Assembly (NCBI GenBank): GCA_016763915.1
Contig: JAESSX010000123.1
Span: forward strand, 1 to 7,310
Source of the DNA: Rhodospirillales bacterium
Lineage (GTDB): Bacteria > Pseudomonadota > Alphaproteobacteria > Rhodospirillales_A > Casp-alpha2
Direction: 5' to 3'
DNA length: 7,310 nt
Numbering within the stretch: position 1 is the stretch's first letter; the number at the start of each line of letters is the position of its first letter. Shown here piece by piece: positions 1-5,722 of this stretch. Position numbers and translations under genes: made by a program. The notes beneath the pieces were generated by a model. It was not told where the DNA came from. It did no database searches and saw nothing but the letters and a program-made list of their open reading frames with translations.

Positions 1-1
1 C

Positions 2-160
2 GGCGCCTTCGTCGGCAAGGCCTTCAAGGGCGGCACCGAAGGCGAACTGCTGGCAAGGATGAAAAAACGCTTCAAAACCGTTCGCCACGCCAAGCCGCCG
101 TCGAGCCGCAAGGAATCGGCGGAAACCTACGTCGTCGCCGTGGGGTTTCGGAAGGATTAA
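2..160 (+). CDS. rlmE: RlmE/FtsJ 23S rRNA (uridine-2'-O)-methyltransferase, C-terminal part
   Basis: Only the last 52 codons are in the window; the gene begins upstream, and the reading frame runs from base 2 to a TAA at 158-160. The family methylates the 2'-hydroxyl of U2552 in the A-loop of 23S rRNA in the large subunit, using S-adenosylmethionine. Seen here is the typical FtsJ/RlmE tail: FVGKAFKGG, then a basic stretch ending in HAKPPSSRKESAETYVVAVGF. Two residues of the family's catalytic K-D-K-E tetrad fall in this part: the lysine of FVGK (17-19) and the glutamate of SAETYVV (122-124). Both are present. The gene points the same way as guaB, but guaB appears to have its own promoter in the 98-base gap, and no terminator is evident between them. 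RlmE and its close FtsJ paralogues are the only serious candidates. Confidence 0.9.
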   Translation, partial: GAFVGKAFKGGTEGELLARMKKRFKTVRHAKPPSSRKESAETYVVAVGFRKD

Positions 161-192
161 GTCCACCCCGGACGCCGGATACCCGTTCCCCC

Positions 193-220
193 TTGGCATT
201 CACTAAATCATCTGTATGAT
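193..220 (+). promoter_or_regulatory. Candidate sigma-70 promoter of guaB
   Basis: TTGGCA (193-198) and TATGAT (215-220) are separated by 16 bp, each one base from the sigma-70 consensus. Transcription would start near 227, giving a leader of about 30 bases before the guaB ATG. The -10 box lies in a small perfect inverted repeat, ATCAT-CTGT-ATGAT (207-220). The prediction rests on sequence similarity and position only. Confidence 0.6.
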
Positions 221-243
221 TGCGCGCCAACTCGGTCTATTGA

Positions 244-1734
<1,491 letters not shown>

Positions 1735-1749
1735 TCAGTCCCGCCACTT

Positions 1750-1766
1750 TTCGGGTTTCGCCCGAA
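1750..1766 (+). promoter_or_regulatory. Small hairpin at the rsmB start codon
   Basis: TTCGGG (1750-1755) pairs perfectly with CCCGAA (1761-1766) around a 5-base loop. The right arm ends on the A of the rsmB ATG, and no clear Shine-Dalgarno sequence is visible upstream. No T-run follows, so it is not a terminator. It could limit ribosome access or act in coupling to guaB translation, which ends 31 bases before the rsmB start. Confidence 0.35.
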
Positions 1767-3088
1767 TGACCCCCGGCGCACGCATGCAGGCGGTGATTGA
1801 GCTGCTCGACGCCATCCAGTCCGGCGTTGAACCCACCAACCGCCTCATCGACGCCTATTTCCGCAAACGCCGCTACGCCGGGTCGGGCGACCGTCGAAGC
1901 GTCAACGAAACCGTTTACGACATCCTGCGCCACCGCGCGCGGCTGGACTGGTGGATTGCGCGCACCGGGTCCGAACAGGCGCCCGGCCCCCGCACCCGCG
2001 TGATCGCGGAACTGGCGCTCGAGAAAAAATCCTCGCCCCAGGACACCCAGGCGATTTTCAGCGGCGCCACCCATTGTCCCCAACCGTTGACGCCGGGGGA
2101 GCACGCCCTGGCCGAAGCGTTGTACGGCCGTCCCCTGACCCATGGCGATATGCCCGCGCCGGTGACCCTGGAATACCCGGACTGGATAGACAAGTCCCTG
2201 CACGCCATGTGGGGCGACCGGCTGGCGGTCGAAATGTCGGCGCTGAACCAGCCGTCGCCCGTCGACATTCGCGTCAACACCCTGAAAACATCTCCCGACG
2301 CGGCGCGGCGCTCCCTGAAAGAGGATTTCGTCGATACCGAGCCGACGCCGTTGTCCCCTATCGGGCTCCGGCTGACCGGCAAGGCGCGCCTGGCCGGAAC
2401 CAGCGCTTTCAAAAACGGCTGGATCGAGGTCCAGGACGAAGGCTCACAGCTGGTCGCCCTGCTGTGCGACGCCCGGCCCGGCATGGATGTCGTCGATTTC
2501 TGCGCCGGCGGCGGCGGCAAGGCGCTGGCGCTGGCGGCCTCGATGGCAACGGACAGTGAAATGGACGGTGCTTTGACGGCCTGCGATATTTCCGGCTACC
2601 GCCTCGAGCGCATGGCGCCCAGAATGAAAAGGGCCGGGACGGACAAAATCCACACCCAGGTCGTGGCCGCCCGGGACGATCCCTGGATCACCGCCAATTT
2701 GAGCACAATGGACCGGGTCCTGGCCGACGTGCCGTGCACCGGCACCGGCGCCTGGCGGCGCGATCCAAACGCCCGCTGGCGCTCCACGCTGGACGGCCTG
2801 GATGACATGATCGCCGTTCAGCAGCGGATTTTGGGCATCGCCGCAAGCCTCGTCAAACCGGGCGGCAGGCTGGTTTACTCCACCTGTTCGCTGCTGCAGG
2901 AGGAAAACGAACGCCAACTGGCCTGGTTCCTGGAAGGCCATGCCGATTTCCAGGCCCTGCCCATTGACGGGGTGTGGGCCGAAACCGTCGGCGGCCCGCC
3001 ACCGCCCCCGGGCCCCAGCCTCAGGCTTAGTCCCGCCTCCACCGGTACGGACGGATTCTTCTGCGCGGTGATGGAAAAGACGCTTTGA
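1766..3088 (+). CDS. rsmB: RsmB/NOP-family 16S rRNA (cytosine-C5)-methyltransferase
   Basis: A 440-residue protein with the RsmB plan. An N-terminal NusB-like RNA-binding region (about 1-140) includes the stretch YFRKRRYAGSGDRRSVNETV. A Rossmann-fold SAM-dependent methyltransferase domain follows. E. coli RsmB makes m5C967 in 16S rRNA; the same target is inferred here. Visible motifs are VQDEGSQLV (222-230), the SAM-binding DVVDFCAGGGGKALALA (241-257), motif IV DVPCTGTG with Cys324, motif VI YSTCSLLQEEN with the nucleophile Cys374, and the family ending RLSPASTGTDGFF. Both catalytic cysteines are intact. The frame is open far upstream into guaB, but ATG 1766 gives the family's MTPGAR N-terminus; Met7 (1784) is an alternative. 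Five consecutive prolines occur at 411-415. No intrinsic terminator follows directly. Family assignment is firm; the exact target base is not proven, since alphaproteobacteria carry related paralogues. Confidence 0.88.
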   Translation: MTPGARMQAVIELLDAIQSGVEPTNRLIDAYFRKRRYAGSGDRRSVNETVYDILRHRARLDWWIARTGSEQAPGPRTRVIAELALEKKSSPQDTQAIFSGATHCPQPLTPGEHALAEALYGRPLTHGDMPAPVTLEYPDWIDKSLHAMWGDRLAVEMSALNQPSPVDIRVNTLKTSPDAARRSLKEDFVDTEPTPLSPIGLRLTGKARLAGTSAFKNGWIEVQDEGSQLVALLCDARPGMDVVDFCAGGGGKALALAASMATDSEMDGALTACDISGYRLERMAPRMKRAGTDKIHTQVVAARDDPWITANLSTMDRVLADVPCTGTGAWRRDPNARWRSTLDGLDDMIAVQQRILGIAASLVKPGGRLVYSTCSLLQEENERQLAWFLEGHADFQALPIDGVWAETVGGPPPPPGPSLRLSPASTGTDGFFCAVMEKTL

Positions 3089-3106
3089 TTCGCCACCTGA
3101 ATCAAA
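3084..3106. other. Perfect 8-bp inverted repeat over the rsmB stop codon
   Basis: TTTGATTC (3084-3091) and GAATCAAA (3099-3106) are exact inverse complements with a 7-base loop. The left arm contains the rsmB TGA stop. Each arm carries a GANTC site, the target of the CcrM-type methyltransferase common in alphaproteobacteria. No T-run follows on either strand, so it does not look like a normal intrinsic terminator; it may stabilise the 3' end of the mRNA or be a protein site. Confidence 0.5.
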
Positions 3107-3162
3107 TGTCCGGAAACATATGAAAAGCATTCGGACGCGTTTGAGAAACATTATCACTATCG

Positions 3163-3191
3163 TTTTGGCTAATCCCGGTTTTTAGCCAAAA
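3163..3191. other. Perfect 10-bp inverted repeat, unlike a terminator
   Basis: TTTTGGCTAA (3163-3172) is the exact inverse complement of TTAGCCAAAA (3182-3191), with a 9-base loop. In a terminator the T-run lies after the stem, but here the T-run opens the stem and the A-run closes it on both strands. It lies just upstream of the candidate promoter at 3206-3234, so an operator or DNA-binding site is plausible. This is inference from position. Confidence 0.45.
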
Positions 3192-3205
3192 AAAGCCCAA
3201 AACTA

Positions 3206-3234
3206 TTGCTTTTTCTAGTTTTGTATACTATATA
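3206..3234 (+). promoter_or_regulatory. Candidate promoter of the microprotein genes
   Basis: TTGCTT (3206-3211) and TATATA (3229-3234) are 17 bp apart, a fair sigma-70-like match. TATAGT (3231-3236) and TATACT (3224-3229) are alternative -10 boxes with worse spacing. The -10 lies within the perfect palindrome ACTATATAGT (3227-3236). A start near 3241 would place the strong hairpin at 3257-3289 in the 5' leader of the next gene. Confidence 0.4.
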
Positions 3235-3256
3235 GTGTTTTGTGCTTTGTGTGATC

Positions 3257-3289
3257 TTGGTTACCCGGCGGGTTTTTACGGGTAACCAA
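3257..3289 (+). promoter_or_regulatory. Strong 11-bp hairpin in the probable leader RNA
   Basis: TTGGTTACCCG (3257-3267) pairs perfectly with CGGGTAACCAA (3279-3289) around an 11-base loop. An alternative small stem, ACCC (3263-3266) with GGGT (3270-3273), uses part of the same left arm and is followed directly by T's (3274-3277), like a weak terminator. The two structures exclude each other, as in attenuator-type leaders. It lies about 120 bases upstream of the zinc-ribbon ORF. The arms are seen directly; any switching is inferred, and no known riboswitch class was recognised. Confidence 0.45.
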
Positions 3290-3399
3290 ATAGGTGTTAA
3301 GGGCGATTTTTTCCGCAAACTTGACGATACTAATGCGCTTCCGCTTCAGTGTCGGCGCGGTTTGTTTTCCGGGAAATGATAGCCTTGCAATCTTGATGT

Positions 3400-3404
3400 A
3401 GGAG
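3400..3404 (+). promoter_or_regulatory. Ribosome binding site of the zinc-ribbon ORF
   Basis: AGGAG lies six bases before the ATG at 3411. It is the best Shine-Dalgarno match in the window and is the main support, with the cysteine motif, for a real gene of this small size. Confidence 0.75.
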
Positions 3405-3410
3405 TTACCC

Positions 3411-3584
3411 ATGGCTAGCCGCCGCAACGACAATAAAAAACCTCAGTCCGACCGTATCAACGAACAAAAAGACCGGCCGTGCCTGATGTGCAGCAAGCCT
3501 TTTTCGTCCGAACATTTCGGCCAACGCGTTTGCCCCACCTGCAAGGGAACCGCGGCCTGGCGTTCTGGCGGTGAGGCCGCTTGA
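3411..3584 (+). CDS. Small zinc-ribbon-like protein, 57 aa
   Basis: This ORF encodes a 57-residue protein with four cysteines in two CxxC pairs: Cys24-LM-Cys27 and Cys41-PT-Cys44, thirteen residues apart. This is the spacing of a small zinc ribbon, and no signal peptide or membrane segment is present. The first 23 residues are basic and polar (MASRRNDNKKPQSDRINEQK) and look disordered. The centre reads RPCLMCSKPF and QRVCPTCKGTAAWRSGG. I recall similar short proteins with a CLMC-KPF / CPTCK pattern annotated as hypothetical in alphaproteobacteria, but I know of no assigned function. The strong AGGAG and the motif argue that it is translated. A lysine-rich ORF follows after 41 bases and probably shares its mRNA. 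Nucleic-acid or ribosome binding is a guess from the basic tail and the zinc ribbon. Confidence 0.8.
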   Translation: MASRRNDNKKPQSDRINEQKDRPCLMCSKPFSSEHFGQRVCPTCKGTAAWRSGGEAA

Positions 3585-3625
3585 GGGATTTCGTAAAACG
3601 AAAACCGTAACAAACGGAAAAAACG

Positions 3626-3766
3626 ATGATTAAAAGCAAAAAAATGCAGTTTGATGGGGGCCGGGCCCAGAAGAAGATGGAAAAGGCCTTCAAGCAGATG
3701 GAAGCAAAAAAAGCCAAGCAGGCCAAGGAAAAGGCCAAGCGTCTGGCGGAAGAGGTGCCGATTTAG
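3626..3766 (+). CDS. Lysine-rich helical microprotein, 46 aa, unknown function
   Basis: This ORF runs from ATG 3626 to TAG 3766, 41 bases after the zinc-ribbon gene and before the terminator at 3848-3875. The peptide is very basic: 13 lysines and 2 arginines against 6 acidic residues in 46. Apart from the N-terminus (MIKSKKMQFDGGRAQ), it should form one long charged helix with repeated KK, KAK and KEK patterns from about residue 14 to 43. There is no cysteine, signal peptide or membrane segment. A modest GGAA (3616-3619) lies six bases before the ATG; Met7 is an alternative start. No family was recognised. Codon choice is biased to AAG/AAA by composition, so coding evidence is weaker than for its neighbour. 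Co-transcription with the zinc-ribbon ORF is inferred from spacing and the shared downstream terminator. A nucleic-acid-binding role is possible but unsupported. Confidence 0.6.
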   Translation: MIKSKKMQFDGGRAQKKMEKAFKQMEAKKAKQAKEKAKRLAEEVPI

Positions 3767-3808
3767 CCTCCCGCGCATTCGGGGTTGCGCAAACGCGCAT
3801 GCACCTTT

Positions 3809-3841
3809 CCAACGACTTACCAACGACTTGCAAACGACAAT
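3809..3841. repeat. Three tandem 11-bp repeats
   Basis: Units are CCAACGACTTA (3809-3819), CCAACGACTTG (3820-3830) and CAAACGACAAT (3831-3841). The core AACGAC recurs at exact 11-bp spacing, at 3811, 3822 and 3833. The first two units differ at one base; the third is more diverged. The array ends seven bases before the left arm of the terminator. It may be a protein-binding array, since the period is about one helical turn, or a slippage product. Confidence 0.6.
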
Positions 3842-3847
3842 GAAATC

Positions 3848-3875
3848 AAAAAAAGCCCCTCAAGGGGCTTTTTTT
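3848..3875. terminator. Bidirectional intrinsic terminator
   Basis: Seven A's followed by GCCCC (3848-3859), a TCAA loop, then GGGGC and seven T's (3864-3875) form a perfect 12-bp stem with a GC core. A T-run follows the core on both strands, so it can end the plus-strand microprotein transcript and the minus-strand msrA transcript, which converge here. Confidence 0.9.
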
Positions 3876-3913
3876 CTTGCTCTACGGGCAACGGACATCC
3901 CGAACCAGGCCGG

Positions 3914-4381
3914 TCAGGAACGGCCTTGTTTTTCAATATACCGCTGGTGGTATTCCTCCGCCCGCCAGAAATCGGTCACTTTCGATATTTCGGTGACGAT
4001 TTCACCACGGATCTGCCCCGAAGCCTGTAACGCCGCCATGGAGTCCCGGGCCTGGGATTCCTGTTCCGGGGAATGATGGAAAAGGACGGAGCGATACTGG
4101 GTGCCGACGTCCCAACCCTGGCGGTTGAGTTGGGTCGGGTCATGGCAGGCCCAGAACACCTCCAAAAGGCGTTTATAGGTGATCCGGACGGGATCGAAGG
4201 TCACCTCGACCACCTCGGCATGGCCGGTCTTTCCGCCGCAGACATCTTCATAGGTCGGATTTCGCAGCGCACCGCCCGCATAGCCGACGGCCGCATCGAC
4301 AACACCGTCCATGCGGCGAAAAGCCGCCTCGACGCCCCAGAAGCATCCCGCCCCGAAGATTGTTTTTTCCAAATCGCCCAC
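3914..4381 (-). CDS. msrA: Peptide-methionine (S)-S-oxide reductase
   Basis: MsrA reduces the S-epimer of methionine sulfoxide in proteins and free methionine, repairing oxidative damage in the cytoplasm. From the GTG at 4381 the protein has 155 residues. GAGCFWGVEAAFR carries the catalytic Cys13. Tyr44 (NPTYEDVC), Glu56 (GHAEVVEV) and Tyr96 (GTQYRS) match the substrate-binding residues Tyr82, Glu94 and Tyr134 of E. coli MsrA at identical spacing. HDPTQLNRQG is also typical. Cys48 matches E. coli Cys86. No cysteine follows Cys79, so the C-terminal recycling cysteines are missing. The start is uncertain. The frame is open to an ATG at 4519, but those 46 extra residues look unlike the family, and a promoter at 4426-4453 would start transcription inside them. 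GTG 4381 and TTG 4372 (giving MEKTIFGAGCFWG) are the realistic choices. The gene is divergent from the DUF2336 gene. Confidence 0.93.
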   Translation of the reverse strand: MGDLEKTIFGAGCFWGVEAAFRRMDGVVDAAVGYAGGALRNPTYEDVCGGKTGHAEVVEVTFDPVRITYKRLLEVFWACHDPTQLNRQGWDVGTQYRSVLFHHSPEQESQARDSMAALQASGQIRGEIVTEISKVTDFWRAEEYHQRYIEKQGRS

Positions 4382-4425
4382 CCATCTTGAGCCCACGGAC
4401 AAAATTCCACTGTCCTGATACAAGA

Positions 4426-4453
4426 AATATAGGAAACGTTCCGGCGCTGACAA
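4426..4453 (-). promoter_or_regulatory. Candidate msrA promoter
   Basis: On the minus strand, TTGTCA (4453-4448) and TATATT (4431-4426) are separated by 16 bp, a good sigma-70-like arrangement. Transcription would begin near 4419, about 40 bases before the GTG at 4381. A 5-bp inverted repeat, GGACA/TGTCC (4397-4401 and 4411-4415), lies in the resulting leader. Confidence 0.5.
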
Positions 4454-4524
4454 GTCATCGCGGCAACCGGGCTGGGCGAATAGGGCTGGTGTCGGGCTGC
4501 GTTGGGCTATAAAAACCATTGCAC

Positions 4525-4542
4525 CCGTATGCTCAAATACGG
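4525..4542. promoter_or_regulatory. Inverted repeat upstream of the DUF2336 gene
   Basis: CCGTAT (4525-4530) and ATACGG (4537-4542) form a perfect 6-bp inverted repeat with a 6-base loop. With one bulged base it extends to CAC...GTG. A second ACGGT (4548-4552) repeats the right arm. It lies 30 bases before the gene start, in the divergent msrA/DUF2336 region, and could be an operator. No convincing -35/-10 pair for the plus strand was identified, although TATAAA occurs at 4508-4513. Confidence 0.35.
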
Positions 4543-4571
4543 TGTAAACGGTATGCCTTTAAAGCGGAATA

Positions 4572-5678
4572 ATGGCAATGGCTGAAGTTGACGGCGAATT
4601 TTTACTGAGTCTGGCCCGCCATAAATCGGGCGAACGCCGTCAGTTGCTGGCCGAAACCATTTCAGATCTTTTTTCGGGCAAGGACCGTGTCCTGAGCGAG
4701 CGGGAACGGGCCTTGATGTTCGATATCCTGCATAAAATGGTCCACACCGCGGAGATGGCCGTCCGCCGGATCATCGCCGAACAGCTTTCCTGTCAGCCGG
4801 ACGCCCCCAGAACCCTCATCAAGCTGCTGGCCAACGATGAAATCGAAGTCGCCTATTCCATCCTCCACGACAGCGCCATGCTGGAAGATGAAGACCTGAT
4901 CGAAGTCATCCGTCACCGGGCCCGGGAACACCATTTGGCCATCGCCCTACGCAAAATGGTCTCGGAATCCGTTTCCGACGTTCTGGTGGAAACCGACGAT
5001 AATAGCGTGATCACCACGCTTTTGAGAAATTCCGGTTCTTCGATTTCGCGCACGACCATGGAATTCCTGGTCGAAAAATCCAAACGCGTGGACGCCTACC
5101 AGGAACCGATTCTGAACCGCAACGACCTGGACCAGGAACTGGCAAAGCGCATGTACCTGTGGGTGACGGCCGCGCTCAGGAAATTCATTCTGGAAAATTT
5201 TGATCTCGACAAGACCACCCTCGACGACATGTTGGAGAATTCCATCGAAAGCGCGCTCGGGAAAACCCGAAGCAAGTCCGATGTCCTGGCCAAGGAAGTC
5301 GAAAGCGAAGGCCTGGGGCTGGCGAAAATGATGATCATGGCGCTCCGGGACGGCGAGATTTTTTTGTTCGAAGCCATGTTCCGGCGCCTGACGGGGCTTC
5401 GCAACAAGTTGGTCAAACGCATCATGTTTGAACCCGGCGGGGAAGGGTTGGCCATTGCCTGCAGGGCAACCAGGATCAGTTCCAGGGATTTTACCACCAT
5501 CTATTCCCTGATCCGCCTCACGGCGGCGTCACCGGATGGCGTTGATTCCTCTGAAATACAGCGTATCCTGGAGTTCTTCGAAACCATTCCGGAAAAGGCG
5601 GCGCAAGAGGCTTTGGCCCGCTGGCGCCGGAACTCCGATTACCTTAATGCTATCCGCGAACTCAGTCTCGGGCCTTAG
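4572..5678 (+). CDS. DUF2336 domain-containing protein
   Basis: A 368-residue soluble protein without signal peptide or membrane segment, rich in short charged helices. The first 200 residues fit DUF2336, an uncharacterised family found mainly in alphaproteobacteria. Recognisable stretches are LSERERALMFDILHKMV (41-57), AVRRIIAEQLS (63-73), LANDEIEVAYSIL (86-98), DEDLIEVIRHRAREHHLAIA (106-125) and SISRTTMEFLVE (157-168). The alternating helices resemble HEAT-type repeats, which suggests a protein-binding scaffold; this is inference. The C-terminal half (about 210-368) is also helical and not recognised as a catalytic domain. ATG 4572 and ATG 4578 are both possible starts; GCGGA (4564-4568) is better spaced for the second. 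The histidine kinase gene follows after 44 bases in the same direction, so the two are probably co-transcribed and may work together. No biochemical function can be assigned. Confidence 0.85.
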   Translation: MAMAEVDGEFLLSLARHKSGERRQLLAETISDLFSGKDRVLSERERALMFDILHKMVHTAEMAVRRIIAEQLSCQPDAPRTLIKLLANDEIEVAYSILHDSAMLEDEDLIEVIRHRAREHHLAIALRKMVSESVSDVLVETDDNSVITTLLRNSGSSISRTTMEFLVEKSKRVDAYQEPILNRNDLDQELAKRMYLWVTAALRKFILENFDLDKTTLDDMLENSIESALGKTRSKSDVLAKEVESEGLGLAKMMIMALRDGEIFLFEAMFRRLTGLRNKLVKRIMFEPGGEGLAIACRATRISSRDFTTIYSLIRLTAASPDGVDSSEIQRILEFFETIPEKAAQEALARWRRNSDYLNAIRELSLGP

Positions 5679-5722
5679 GGAATGGTTAATCATCACTCCC
5701 CAGCGGTTAGACCGGTGACCGC

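Larger units (their letters stand above)
3089..3410. other. AT-rich intergenic region and probable microprotein leader
   Basis: No convincing gene was found in these 322 bases on either strand. The stretch is visibly richer in A and T than the flanking genes. It contains the right part of the hairpin over the rsmB stop, a second palindrome (3163-3191), a candidate promoter (3206-3234) and a strong hairpin (3257-3289). There is also a repeated GAAACAT (3113-3119 and 3145-3151), a T6 run (3307-3312) and the ribosome binding site of the next gene. If the promoter is used, the microprotein mRNA has a leader of roughly 170 bases. Confidence 0.6.

Noticed and set aside
3163..3194. Terminator after rsmB
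   Set aside because: The stem is followed by A's on the plus strand, and the minus strand likewise has its T-run before the stem, so the polarity is wrong.
3241..3410. Known small RNA (6S, SRP RNA, tmRNA) or classical riboswitch in the leader
   Set aside because: None of the conserved sequence signatures of these classes could be recognised by eye.
3215..3433. Minus-strand frame of 72 codons across the AT-rich leader
   Set aside because: It begins with TTG inside the zinc-ribbon gene, has no ribosome site and no family-like sequence.
3443..3823. Minus-strand frame encoding a Phe/Leu-rich, membrane-like protein
   Set aside because: The hydrophobic stretch is the complement of lysine codons in the 46-aa plus-strand ORF; it starts with TTG and overlaps both microprotein genes.
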